DNA from: Letharia columbiana
Taxonomy: Eukaryota > Ascomycota > Lecanoromycetes > Lecanorales > Parmeliaceae
DNA: 64,000 nt
Assembly: GCF_014066305.1 (NCBI RefSeq)
Contig: NW_023501040.1
Span: forward strand, 434,001-498,000
Reading direction: 5' to 3'
A model generated the notes under the pieces. It had not been told where the DNA came from and searched no databases. It saw nothing but the letters and a program-made list of their open reading frames with translations. Each line of letters opens with the position of its first letter. Within the stretch, counting starts at the first letter, position 1. This document shows, in pieces, positions 11,825-22,855 of this stretch. Made by a program: the position numbers and the translations under genes.

Positions 11825-12430
11825 CTAGACAGCCTCATGGCCCGATGTTCCCACATCTCGTGCTTTGCCAATCCTGGACTCCCTCCTAAGCTGGCGCTTG
11901 GCTCCCACGGGAAATCGTTTTGCGGTACCGCACCCAGTACACGTCGTGACTAGGACGTCAGCCCACGCTTTCCTGGCCCCGCGGCTGTTATTCTCCATAT
12001 AGGACGTAGACGTAGATCCTGGCATTAGAAGAATGTCACAGCGCTTGCATATCGTATGCTTCATCGCAGGAGATAGCCTAATCTGGCTTTTCAGCGATAT
12101 CGCTCGGAGGTGGACAACCAGCTGGCGGGAGAGAGCGGATTCTTCGGATACCCTATCATCATCAGGACTGATTTTGCGCATCCATATTTTTGGTTCGGTT
12201 GGCGAAATAGGGAGGCTCTCAGACACAGCCTGAGAGGCAGCTACTGCGCATTGAAGCTCTTCACCAGGCTTGTTCTGTTTCTTGGCCTCGTTATTGACGC
12301 AATTCGATCTCACTTGCGGTTGATCTGTACCTTTCGCAAGGTAAGTGGCAGCTTGATATAGGTAGGAAATCCTCGAATGTAGATGTTTCTGAGCAAGTCC
12401 CTTCTGCGTTTTTGCTTTATCTTGCGCCAT
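11825..12430 (-). CDS. RPR2: RNase P subunit of the Rpr2/Rpp21 family
   Basis: Single-exon gene of 201 residues. Rpr2/Rpp21 proteins are subunits of nuclear RNase P (5' maturation of tRNA) and bind zinc through four cysteines. A helical N-terminal block (LHSRISYLYQAATYLA) is followed by a low-complexity insert. The conserved core then reads SLKSQIRLSPAMKHTICKRC and ends TTCTGCGTAKRFPVG, which supplies the CX2C...CX2C zinc ligands. The start at 12430 (MAQDK) is chosen over an in-frame ATG at 12463 because similarity begins there and the context is better. Divergent from SUB2 across a 448-bp shared promoter. The assignment between RPR2 and the related SNM1 rests on overall motif similarity only. 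Confidence 0.82.
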   Translation of the reverse strand: MAQDKAKTQKGLAQKHLHSRISYLYQAATYLAKGTDQPQVRSNCVNNEAKKQNKPGEELQCAVAASQAVSESLPISPTEPKIWMRKISPDDDRVSEESALSRQLVVHLRAISLKSQIRLSPAMKHTICKRCDILLMPGSTSTSYMENNSRGARKAWADVLVTTCTGCGTAKRFPVGAKRQLRRESRIGKARDVGTSGHEAV

Positions 12431-12878
12431 GGCTGGCCGATTGAAAGCCTTGACTGACTTCATGCAGCAGCACAGAGAGCTGCGGATTGGTGGCAGGTTG
12501 AATTGGCCAGAGTGCCTTCTTGTAAAATTATTTTTTTTGAGATGATGTCGTCGCAGGGTGGACCGAAAGCGAATGGTTCACTTTCCGCGCGATGACGGAT
12601 TCGGTCTAGCTGCGATTCATTTCAAGTTCTCTTGGCTCCTTGACCATCCATTATTTCGCAACAACATTCAACAACTTCATCCAACTCAATCCCTCACTCC
12701 GACATCTTACGGCTGATACCTACTGTCTCTAAGGATCTCGGGCTAGTCAAGGCCGTTCGATTTTGACTGCACATTTCAACACAGCCGGCGTTGTTCCTGT
12801 AGCCTTGCGTTACCACTCGACAATAGTCTCACACTACATCCCCCTCCACTCTATCCCCAGCTCCCGTCATCCTACAAC
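12431..12878. promoter_or_regulatory. Divergent RPR2/SUB2 promoter region
   Basis: 448 bp between two start codons on opposite strands. The half next to SUB2 is C/T-rich, as is common in fungal 5' leaders. No specific site is claimed. Confidence 0.5.
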
Positions 12879-14837
12879 ATGTCTCACGAAGAAGATCTCA
12901 TTGACTACTCGGATGAGGAACTCCAAACCAACGATGCAGCAGCCGCGGCGCCAGCAGCCACCAATGGAGCCGCAACCAAGAAGGGTGACTTGACCGTCTC
13001 TGGAGGTAACGCGGACAAGAAGGGCAGCTATGTTGGCATTCACTCTACTGGTTTCCGGGATTTCTTGTTGAAGCCAGAGCTTCTCCGCGCCATCACCGAC
13101 TGCGGTTTCGAGCATCCATCGGAGGGTCAGTCATAAGTTTCCTCCCTAGCTTCCTCCAGTGCCTCGTGTGTCCATCCGTCCGTCCATCTTCGCGAGAGGT
13201 ATCATTGCGCTGTTTCGTTCCAACCGTGGGCGGCCCAAGGAAGTCTCACCGGATCTGGCTACACTGTATTCCGGCTGCAGATAGCAATAACGGATTGAAG
13301 GCGCTTCAAGTGAATCTCATTGCTGCTGTCATCTTCACCGATGATATCCACAATGATGGGGGCTCTAGAGCATCGTATTTCCAAGAGACTTCCGAGGCCG
13401 CCTGCAGATGCATTGAGCATACTATAAAAGAGGTTCTTTTGAGTATTGGTCTGCTTGTTTGGCTTTGGCAGAGCAGACATACTTCCTGGAGAATTATGTA
13501 ATTGCGAGATGGACGGACATTGAAATGGACCGGGCATTTTAATAAATATCATTTCGGGAAAGCAAGTCTAACTTCGGCATCGCCTCATCACAGTCCAGCA
13601 AGTGTGCATTCCTCAAGCCATTCTTGGAACCGATGTCCTGTGCCAGGCAAAGTCCGGTCTCGGAAAGACTGCAGTCTTTGTCCTTACGACGCTTCAGCAA
13701 ATCGAGCCAGTGCCCGGCGAGTGCGCCACTCTGGTTATGTGTCACACACGCGAGCTCGCCTACCAGATCAAGAACGAATATGCCCGGTTCAGCAAGTATC
13801 TTCCGGATATCAAAACTGGGGTCTTCTACGGCGGAACACCGATGCAGAAGGATATCGAGACGTTGTCAAACAAAGACACTCACCCTCACATCATCGTTGC
13901 TACACCCGGTCGATTGAACGCACTGGTCCGCGACAAGAAGCTTCGTCTCGGAAGCGTGAAGGTCTTCGTTCTTGATGAATGTGACAAGATGCTGGATCAG
14001 ATTGGTAAATCACGTATGAAAGTTCGAATATACGTACAAAAGCTGAGACACCACTTCAGACATGCGCCGCGACGTCCAGGATATCTTCCGCGCCACTCCC
14101 ACTCAAAAGCAGGTTATGATGTTCAGTGCTACTCTCGCTCAGGAGATTCGCCCAATCTGCAAGAAATTCATGCAGAATCCTCTGGAAATTTACGTCGATG
14201 ACGAGACCAAGCTCACTCTTCACGGCCTTCAGCAGTACTACATCCAGCTCAGCGAGGCAGAGAAGAACCGGAAGCTCAACGAGCTGCTAGATACCCTCGA
14301 ATTCAACCAGGTCATCATCTTCGTCAAGAGCACTCTGCGAGCGACGGAGTTGGACAAACTGCTTCGCGAGTGCAACTTCCCAAGTATTGCGGTGCATTCT
14401 GGTGTCAGCCAAGAAGAGCGGTGAGCACACGTTTGAACTGATGTCACCAATGCATGCTGACGATGATAGTATCAAACGCTACAAAGAATTCAAAGAATTC
14501 AACAAGCGTATTTGCGTTGCGACTGATGTCTTTGGCCGTGGTATCGACATTGAGCGTATAAACCTAGCCATCAACTACGACTTGCCCGGCGATGCAGACT
14601 CCTACCTGCATAGAGTTGGCCGTGCTGGACGATTTGGAACAAAGGGTTTGAGTATCTCATTCGTAAGCAGTGAGGCAGATCAAGACGTCATCAAGGCCAT
14701 TGAGACGAGATTTGAGAACAAGATCCCGTAGGTGCCGAGAAGCAGAGTCTTGGGGCAATGCGAGTATATTTGCTAACAGCCGCAATAGTGAATTTCCAGA
14801 GAAAGGTGTTGATGCCAGTACCTATATGGGGAACTAA
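12879..14837 (+). CDS. SUB2: SUB2/UAP56 DEAD-box RNA helicase (mRNA export)
   Basis: Five exons, 12879-13125, 13594-14004, 14060-14420, 14470-14727 and 14789-14837, encode 441 residues, the usual length. SUB2 is an ATP-dependent RNA helicase that acts in spliceosome assembly and in the TREX complex that loads export factors on mRNA. Visible motifs are the Walker A AKSGLGKT (about 101-108), the DECD box (210-213, the form typical of this subfamily rather than DEAD), SAT (242-244), a C-terminal [10 protein letters not shown] and [10 protein letters not shown] (about 387-396), and the family ending STYMGN. The first intron is 468 nt, far longer than its neighbours (49-61 nt), and sits before the first helicase motifs. 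A potential partner, YRA1-like, lies about 40 kb away. Confidence 0.97.
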
Positions 14838-15284
14838 AGAGGGATCCGTCGATGTTTCCCAACGGCTGAGGCATGTCTTTCGGTTTTCCCTCTTTTTAGG
14901 CTATGCGGCCGGCTTGCTATCAACATTATGGTTCCCGACCAGTGGAGCGTTTTTCGAAAAATGGTGGATTTCTTAGCTCATCCAACAGGTACTCAAGATA
15001 GGATCTAGTTTACTGAACACGAAACATGCGTTGGTTTCTCATTCCCTTATACTGCATCTTGATCGTGGCAGAAACCTTGCCGAAGAGCTAGAAACGCTTC
15101 GAGTACATTTCCTCAGGCGTCATCAGCCGCATTCTCTAAGCTTACCATACTAAGTATTTAAGTACGAAGTTTTTCTCATTCACCCGTCATAGCAAGACTC
15201 CCACCCCATTCAGCACTTGAATGAAGTAGGGCGCAAAGAATGCATGTCTTGTTTCTTGACTCGAATTCCCACCATTGGTGTCAC
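14838..15284. other. SUB2-IPI1 convergent intergenic region
   Basis: 3' flanks of two convergent genes. Nothing else recognised. Confidence 0.5.
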
Positions 15285-16393
15285 TTACCCTAGCTCAAAA
15301 CCCTCCATTCCCTCTGTCAAGACCTTAGCCACCCCTGCAGCCGCCCTCCCCACTTCACCTCCTTCTCTCTTCGCCGCCTCAACTTCACTGGAAACAATTG
15401 CATAAAACCTTGTTGTGGAATATCCTGTGCCGTTCCTCTCGCTCAACATACATTTCACTTTCTTCATCCCTTGGCGGTCCAAAAAGGTTGAGATGGGCAA
15501 AGGCGTTCGAACGTTTCGGTAGCATATGAGCCTCTACATACCTTAATGGGAAGGGCCATTTCTCGGCATACATAGCATCTTCGTCGGCGTTGTGTTCCTC
15601 CATTAGCCCGGCGCGTAGAAATGTAGCCAGTACATTCAATGTCTTGACCGTCAACTTACCCTCTGACCCTTCTCTTCCTAGAGTAGGAGCCCGAGATGAT
15701 GACCATGCATTGGCCCCCACGACCGGCCCTGTACCAGGTGTGAGGGAAGGAGCGTGCCAGTGCAGTACAGTCAGCAGGCATTTCAACGTCTTTACCCAGC
15801 CACCGGCGCAGGAGACAAGCTCGTTGGGGCAGGCTTCGATGGCCCAGAGTAACAAATCGGTGGCTGAGGAACGAATATCTGCGGCAAGATGGGTGAGTCC
15901 GGCGCGGATATAGAGCAGAGTTTGTCCTGTATGAGGTTCAATCTCTCGAGATGGAAGAGTGCGAAGAAGTTTGAGGAGTTGTATGCGAACGCTATTGCTG
16001 CCGTCCAGTATCAGAGGGTTGAGTTTCGATAGGAGGACGCCGACAGGCTGTGGGAGGGTTATATTGACGGGCCGGGAGGTAAGAGCCGCAGTGAGGTAGG
16101 CAAGAGAGTCGCGTCGTTGAGACGATGAGCGGGAGGAGAGAAGGGACAGGTGGTGGGTGAATTGCGTGGATTGAGTGGGGGCATTGGTAGTGAGGGACTG
16201 GTGGGCGAGGACGATGGCTTCGAGCAGAGTCAGCGAATTGAGTGTTAAGTTCGGTCTTGTGCATCCACTGACCCTTTGCCTTGAAGCTTGTGTCCGTGAA
16301 ATTGTCTGGCTTGGGGCGAGCTTTACCAACCTTCAGCTTGGGTTTCTTGAAGTCTTTCCTCTTCTCATTCTTCTTTTTTGCACTCGACCCCAT
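15285..16393 (-). CDS. IPI1: IPI1 pre-rRNA processing protein, with C-terminal frame break
   Basis: Ipi1 belongs to the Rix1 complex that processes ITS2 in 60S precursors. Exon 1 (16273-16393) encodes the lysine-rich start MGSSAKKKNEKRKDFKKPK and TDTSFKAKA. A 55-nt intron (16218-16272) joins it to a long helical-repeat exon containing the C-terminal block FGPPRDEE. As read, translation stops at 15385 after 317 residues. The continuation AAKREGGEVGRAAAGVAKV, which looks like the normal family C-terminus, lies in another frame down to 15285. A single-base change around 15405-15415 would account for this. An alternative is an unusual 70-nt intron (GTATGT to TTCCAG, about 15389-15458) that restores frame but removes conserved-looking residues. 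Convergent with SUB2 and divergent from the roadblock gene. Confidence 0.85.
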
Positions 16394-16828
16394 AGCTCTT
16401 CAGGGCGGCCGTTGCCTTGATTTGTGAGTATCTGTAATAATCGTGGCCTTGAACCGAATAGTGAGGCAAGTTTGCACGCTATTGTTTGACATGCTGTTGT
16501 ATTTATATCATCCGAGCGCCAGAGGTTTGCTCTGATCTACATGTGCGGATGGAGGAGCTGTCTATCCTGGCTCCACGCTAGCTTAGTGATCGGCAATTGA
16601 TTGCAGCAGACAAACCTCTCAACACTCCACCTTAATCACAGTCCATGGTACAGATAGTAAACCTGAACATTCGGGACTCGGTAGTATTCTCGTGGGTGCT
16701 TTCGTTGAAAAGATGCTTTGAGCCAACAGTGCAGCCCATAGCAAAACTCTCGACGAAACATCTTTCCGACGCTCCGGTTGGGATTGGCCGCATGGACTTA
16801 GAAAATAGCCAAAATACCACGGTCCAGC
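16394..16828. other. IPI1 upstream region
   Basis: Intergenic. Presumed promoter of IPI1 on the minus strand. No other gene supported. Confidence 0.5.
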
Positions 16829-17008
16829 ATGAGCTCTTACTTCCTCAACTTTACCACGTTTGATATCCAACTTTGGCCGCCTCCACCGAAGATAGACCCG
16901 AAAGTCTTCGCTGAGTACGCCCTGAATCCTTCGTTGCTGGTGCCCTTACTGCTGGTCTACCACACCTTCACTTCAATAGTGCTACAAGCCCAAAACTTCC
17001 GCGACTAG
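16829..17008 (+). CDS. Possible 59-residue single-pass membrane protein
   Basis: A complete ATG-to-stop frame of 59 residues in a fair start context (CCAGCATGAG). A polar/aromatic N-terminus with a PPPP turn is followed by one hydrophobic segment, PSLLVPLLLVYHTFTSIVL, and a short polar tail. The composition is more protein-like than the chance frames around it, but I recognise no family. It lies in the IPI1-roadblock divergent interval and could instead be leader sequence. Function unknown. Confidence 0.3.
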   Translation: MSSYFLNFTTFDIQLWPPPPKIDPKVFAEYALNPSLLVPLLLVYHTFTSIVLQAQNFRD

Positions 17009-17327
17009 TATGCATTCATCCCGTCCCCTTTCATGCCTCTTGCTCGGGTCGTGAGACAAGTTTTGGAAGAAAGAGATACAGCTTCAGATGATCCCCTTGA
17101 TAAAAAATAACTAACTCCGAAATGGTGCAGCCCAGGACGACGTGATTCTGTCTGGTATCAGGTCTGTTTTGGTCATTTGTTCGTGCTGGAGCTTTTCATG
17201 ATACGTCTGCTCCTCGTCTACCAGAAGCATTGTTCGCTGTCGGAGAACATCCACCTACTGGTGTTTGCCGTAGTCAGCAGTTTGGTCAACGCAGTGGCCT
17301 GAGACACGTCTACTAAGCGTGAACAGG
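17009..17327. other. Upstream region of the roadblock gene
   Basis: About 320 bp without a supported gene. Presumed promoter and leader of the dynein light chain gene. Confidence 0.4.
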
Positions 17328-17884
17328 ATGGTACAACCAACGGTATGCCGCTCCGTTGGGTGCTATACGCCGTTCAATAGAAGCTGACAGCAGGAACTTA
17401 GCCAGCAGCGACCTTGGAGAATTTGTCACGCCTAGCATCGAAACCTGGTGTCCAATCCACCCTCATTCTCTCCAAATCTGACGGCTCTATCATTCGCAGC
17501 ACTGGGCTTCTTGCTGGATCGTCATCCTCGTCTTCACGAGACCTATCCGTTGGGAATGGTTCAAGCCATGATGGTTCCGTAGAGCCGGTGGATGCAATAA
17601 GAACTGGGATTGCTTATCCTAGCAGCACAAAAGATGACAAGAAAGGTCACAGTGCAGAGGACATTGCACGAATGGTATTTGCGTTTGTGGCAGGAGCAAA
17701 GGCATTCACAGAGGGCATGGACACGTCGGATGAAGTCAAACTCCTTCGGTTGAGGACACGCAAGACTGAGATAGTCATTGTCCCGGGTATGTTCTATACC
17801 GCTTTCCATTGGGCATCATGCTGAGAAGGATGGACAGATGCGAAGTTTCTACTCGTTGTCATACATGATACTCCGCCAGCTTAG
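17328..17884 (+). CDS. Roadblock/LC7-family dynein light chain
   Basis: Three exons, 17328-17342, 17402-17786 and 17838-17884, give 148 residues. The 15-nt first exon supplies the only sensible start (MVQPT) and the 47-nt last exon ends AKFLLVVIHDTPPA. The fold signature is visible: LSRLASKPGVQSTLILSKSD near the N-terminus, then a helix rich in Ala/Phe and the terminal strands EIVIVP and FLLVVIHD. Roadblock proteins dimerise and bind the dynein intermediate chain; related proteins act as scaffolds in Ragulator-like complexes, so this role is inferred. A Ser/Gly/Asp-rich loop of about 55 residues interrupts the domain, as is usual in filamentous fungi. Confidence 0.85.
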
Positions 17885-19319
17885 TAGGGGGCTTTCGCTT
17901 GCCGTGCCTGGATATGCGATGGACCATTAAGGCTATACCCAACAGTGGTCTCGCGCAGATATGGTGATGGCAATAAGACATGATACCGCTCGACGTCCCT
18001 TCTCCGGAGATGTATCCGTCGACCGAGGCTTCCTAACACAGGGAGCGAGTGGACCCTGAATACCAATCATTTTCAGCTCAACGTTGTGTGCCTCTGTCCT
18101 CTCAGAAGTGATGAGGCCGATGAGGCCGATCTGTAGTAATGGAACCAAGGGTAAGGATAGCCGATTGTATCTATTTGCTTTCAGGACTCTTCGACAGAGT
18201 TCAAGACGATCTCGTTCAGACCCGAAGCTAATTGTTTCCTGAAGTGCCTGATTAATTTCATCGAAGCTTGTTGCCACAAGCTTCAATTTCTCCGATCAGC
18301 ACGCGTGAAAGGCGAACTACCTAGGTATCCGTCCACCAATGTACCAACTACGAAGCGAGCCGACTGCCCAGCCTGAGCATAGCTGCAACGTCTGTCAGTA
18401 CTCTAACAACAGGTAACCTGAGAGGACTTCTAGAAGGCTAGTGGCGCTGACGGCGCCGCTGTTCACTGAATCACCAGTGTGATAGCGTCGAATACTGGAT
18501 TACTGGCTGTCAATAAGGGTGCGGTCGTTGCGAGATCAGTTGCTTGTAAATAAAGCTTTAAGGCGCCGCCACCCTCCACCTAGCTCGCGTTGCATCACTT
18601 GCATGTCTCGTCATCCATCTAAGCACTCGTATGCTGATCAGAACAATTACAAAGCTAAGCGCATACCCGTGCTCATCACAGACATATTTCTATCCACAGG
18701 CGGGAGTTGTAACCTGTACCAGTGCGACGGTTGACGCGATAGTGATGTCCAAGACGCTGCAGGATGCAAGCCAACAAGTCGACATCTGATTTAAGGTAGA
18801 TCAGGCCCTGTCCCTCCCTTCGCCAAAACCATCCTCTATCCCTATGGCACTGTTGGAAATGCTCGCAACAGCGGCTTTGATTTGGAATGTTACCTCGAGC
18901 TTGGTGATGGTTGTCCGGGTTGATGAGCTATAATATTATCGATCCCGCGTTTGATTGGCCTAGCTGCATGACACGCGACGAGCAAAAAGAACGAGGCACA
19001 GGGAGTGCATCTCTTGATCACACTTCCATTCTTAGACTACGCGATACACTTGTCTTGTTTTCTATTCACTTCCACCAGGAGATTTGGTCTTGATCTATGC
19101 AAGTTTTAATCTGATTGTACTGATGGTCCTTTCAGTACGATGAGGCGGACCGCCTTTCTCTTCTAGACTAGGGAGAGAGCTCGACACCATTGTACTATTT
19201 ATTAACGCCATGTCGCATTCGATATGTTTCTCCTACTTTCATTTATTGACCTCGTCGTGTGCCCATCTCCCCTCTGGTCCATATCAGACATCATGGCGAA
19301 CCCGGGGGGTATCGCAAGG
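17885..19319. other. Intergenic region, nothing recognised
   Basis: About 1.4 kb without a supported gene. A minus-strand frame at 17933-18286 has no ATG near its beginning and no recognised domain. Confidence 0.5.
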
Positions 19320-21180
19320 GACTTGGACGGTGGTGACCCTCGCATAGGCTCATCTGCAAGGTGCAGGTTTGGCGAGTCACAAGCTGCCCGACCGCAGTGT
19401 CACGTTCGAACAGTATTGCGTTATGCTGCCATCATGCGCGCCAATTACCGTACCGTGGTACCAGCCCACACTGACAACATCTACACCGTATGAAGCCTGA
19501 AGACGTTTAACCCTTTCGCCAAGGAGACCTAAGCCACGACCACAGAGGCAGAAGTGAGTGAGAACGGCACGACGTCCTCTTCGCCCGATCGAGCCCAGCC
19601 CTTTGCCATTGCAGAGGAAGATTATGTCCAAGCCTCCCGTGCGGTTCGTACAGCCACATGGGGTGCTGTCTTCTTCCTTATCACCATGGATACCCTCGGC
19701 TCTTTATCCAGTCTTTAAGCACCTTCCGTTCGAGCAGCTTTGGCGGAATGCACGCTTACACCGTTCGACACATAGATGGGCAATCAGACAGATAAGTTAC
19801 AAGCCTAACGCTGTCCTCTACATATCTTCGCTATATTCGCTGGCTAGTAAGCTATCCGTAAGGCCTGGTCTCGAATCTTGATGTTGACTACCTGCAATGG
19901 AGGATACTTGCTATGGAAGATGGTCCTACAGTTGCACTCTGATCGCTACCCTCTCAAGACCTATGGTGATATCGCTATTTTTGTATAGGGTCAAACCGTA
20001 CGACACGGTGTCAACATCCTGCAGACGTTCCAGTTGCTTATCAATGTTGGCATCATCATCATTTCTGACGGGCAGAGTCTGTCACAGATGGCCGCGAAAG
20101 GACCGAGCCTGGACCAAAACGGCGTATAACTCATCATTCTTTGCTTGGTATGGGCCATCCCGGGCATGTTTCTTGGGCAGATCCGAACCTTGGCAAAGCT
20201 AGGGCATCTAGGACATTTCCCCATCTCATTGAACGTCATCATTGTCGTTTCAACGATGGCTGTCACTGCACACATGCTCCCTAATTACACGGCTGCCAAC
20301 CCCGCCTACATGATAAACCCAGGTCTCATACTAACGACTGCAAGTCCACCAGAGGGAGTGGCTTTTCAGGATCAGGTCGTTGGACTTATGCAAGCAGTCT
20401 ACTCGTACGGCGGTGCCATGTTGTTCGTCGAGTCTATGTCCGAGATGAGGCGACCCTTTGACTTCTGTAAGGGTATGATCCGTGCCCAGACATTCAGCTG
20501 CCTCTGCTACACGCTTTTCGGCATCCATGTTTATTCTTACTAAGAGCGAATCATCATTGCGAGCTTCTCTCCCCAGCCTTTACTTCCTGATTCGTACTGC
20601 GTTTGGAGTAGCGAGACTTGTTGCAAGAGTAAAACATGCCAGGAATCTGTTTCATGAACTGGTCTTCATCCTAGAAGATACATGCTAACCCCGAAAGCAA
20701 TCAGGACGTCGCGTGTCTATGAATCTGTAGCTATGCCTGGCAGACGGTAGGTAGCAAACGCGTTTGGTTCCACCTCCGGCCTTATCGCGGCCCTGCTCCG
20801 TGGCAACATCGGCATTAAAGTCATTGACACCAACGTACTCATGGACTTCTTCAAGGTTCCCAGCCTGGGAACGAAGGCGGGCAAAGTGGCCTGGTGCGAA
20901 GTCGTGCCTGTGTATTGGGACATTGCATTCGCCATTGCCTCGGCCGTTGCTTAAGTGGGCAATTTGGGAGGTTTCTTTGCCGCAGCTTGCATTCTGCAGC
21001 CCCCCTACAATTTCCCACCTTTGATGTACCTGGGCTTCCAGATCAAGAAACGGGTTATTTGAAGCGGCGAGCGGTTCGACAACCAGCGACAGGACGGACG
21101 ACTCGTCTCGACGATGGCATGATAGCCTTATACGTACGCGACTCTTCGACCTAGCAGCAGGAGCCCTATTTTGTCAACGG
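19320..21180 (+). pseudogene. Amino-acid transporter (AAAP/Aa_trans family) pseudogene
   Basis: Plus-strand pieces in several frames follow the order of a fungal neutral amino-acid permease. They are a VTFEQY / YAAIMRA N-terminal block (about 19400), YVQASRAVRTATWGAVFFLI (about 19625), a piece reading DGQSLSQMA-like (about 20070), the longest intact part at 20145-20543 with MVWAIPGMFLGQIRTL and YSYGGAMLFVESMSEMRRPF, then NAFGSTSGLIAALLRGNIGI (about 20757), VPVYWDIAFAIASAVA (about 20910), a CILQ / FPPLMYLGFQIKK end (about 20990-21050) and RTTRLDDGM. Multiple in-frame stops and shifts separate the pieces, far more than introns could explain. The intact permease would have about 11 membrane segments and import neutral amino acids at the plasma membrane. 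Confidence 0.85.
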
Positions 21181-21800
21181 ATGTATCGATGAGAAGGGCA
21201 ACAATGTTTCATGGCTTATAGGACGAAGGGTACAATATGCGCGATTTTTTTGACGTATCTTATTGTCCAAAAGATGAATCTCTTGAATATCATTTTGCTG
21301 TGTAAGGAATGTCATCCAAGTAAAATTCTGGCATGAGTGGATGACCTCTTGCCTATTTCCGTATTCTAAGTGGGTCCTCGCAACAATCTAAAGTACGCTA
21401 AAGGAAGTGGTCATGAAACGCTGCCCCGCAGTGACGTCACGGACCCTTGATGGTTTCATATACAAAGTATAGATGACAAAAGAGCACGAGAGCAGTCATT
21501 CTCAGCGTATATAGCAGTGCGAAAAGGTGCCAAGGTGGAAAATGTTGATGAATAGGCAGAAAGATGAATTGCGTGACCACATACCACTAAGGTAAGATCT
21601 TATGTATCGCGCGCGTTCCTCGGTAACACCAGTAGCGTCGGAAACAAACGATAAATACTCTACTGCCCCTCCTTCCTTTCAAACATTCCTTTTCTTCACA
21701 ACCACCATCATTTCTACCATTCATCTGCACAAACAATTGCTCAAGTAAATCCACAAAGACTACAAACACACTCAAATCTGCAAGCCAAATCGCCATCATC
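21181..21800. promoter_or_regulatory. Upstream region of the HSP12-like gene
   Basis: Contains a TATA-like element near 21509 and a C/T-rich leader from about 21655. A CCCCT string at 21666-21670 matches the yeast stress response element. A pentamer occurs often by chance, so this is only suggestive, though it would suit a stress gene. Confidence 0.35.
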
Positions 21801-22353
21801 ATGTCTGATCTTGGGTAAGTTCTATTTCTCTCCGGCAATCTATGCTGCCTAGCCACTTGAACCGCTGCCTGACACCAACTTCGACCGCAGACGCAAAGAC
21901 TTTGGCGATAAGGCTGAGGAGAAGTTCACCCCTGATTCTCAGAAATCTCTTTTCGACAAGACCAAGGAAGGTGTTACCGACGCAGGTAAATTACATTTCC
22001 CTACCAGCCTGCCGGACATCTGACTGACAAGATCCAGGTGACAAAGTTGCTGGCAGCGTTCAGCCAAGTACGAATCCTCTTCCTCCATACTGCCCTGCTC
22101 GGGACTTCATGCCCTTGCTGACGCATCAAAGGCGATGATAAATCAATCACCCAGAATCTATCCGATTCGACTAGCACTAAGCCTGGCGAGGAGAGCTACC
22201 TAGACACCGCCAAGAAGACCCTCGAAGATGCCGTCGAGTACGTTGAAAAAACCGCTGGTGGTGCGTATCATTTTATCCCGTCTCAATCATCTCTCGTTGA
22301 CAATGTCCTCCGTAACAGACGTATACAACAAAGTCGTCGACAGCACCAAATAG
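21801..22353 (+). CDS. HSP9/HSP12-family stress protein
   Basis: Five exons, 21801-21814, 21891-21985, 22038-22067, 22132-22260 and 22319-22353, encode 100 residues. The start MSDLGRKDFGDKAEEKFTPD and the repeated Asp/Lys-rich amphipathic pattern are characteristic of the HSP9/HSP12 family (Hsp12 in yeast). These small, unfolded, membrane-associating proteins are induced by heat, stationary phase and osmotic stress. The C-terminal helix VEYVEKTAG is conserved in type. Two of the exons are tiny (14 and 30 nt), so ab initio gene finders may miss the gene. All four introns are canonical GT-AG and the phases match. Confidence 0.9.
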
Positions 22354-22855
22354 ATCCCCAGCATCATGATACCCACTACAGCAATCGGTTTCTTTGTCGC
22401 TCCGTTCTTGAGCGCCCCCACTCCTATGAGAATCTTAGTGGCCATGGCAATGCACGGTCTCTGCTTGGAGTGAATGATGGCTTGTGGACGGACGGATGAG
22501 AAATAGTGATGGAAGCGTTGCTTTTGCTCTGAACGAGCTTGATAGCAATAGCCAAGGCAAGCCTAAGGGCAAACTTTGACTAGACTACATTTATGCTCCT
22601 ACTTTTGGTGATTCGACACGTAGATTGGCGGCTTTCCCCTTCAGCTCATGGCTTCTAGTGAAATAGATTCATATATCATCTACTCAATCTCCATGATTAT
22701 TCCAAAATCACTCTGCAACCATGATCCAATACATATCACTCCTACCAAACAGAGCAGCGCTCTAAACCGGCCCGCATCTGGTCACCACCCTTTGTTCACC
22801 ACGCCCTTGAGAACCATTATCTCAATTATTATAAACCCTTTCCACGTCTTCGACC
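22354..22855. other. HSP12-like to WBP11-like intergenic region
   Basis: About 500 bp: 3' flank of one gene and presumed promoter of the next. Nothing else recognised. Confidence 0.5.

Noticed and set aside
17933..18286. 117-codon minus-strand frame next to the roadblock gene
   Set aside because: It begins at TTG right after a stop, has no ATG near its beginning and no recognised domain. Treated as chance.
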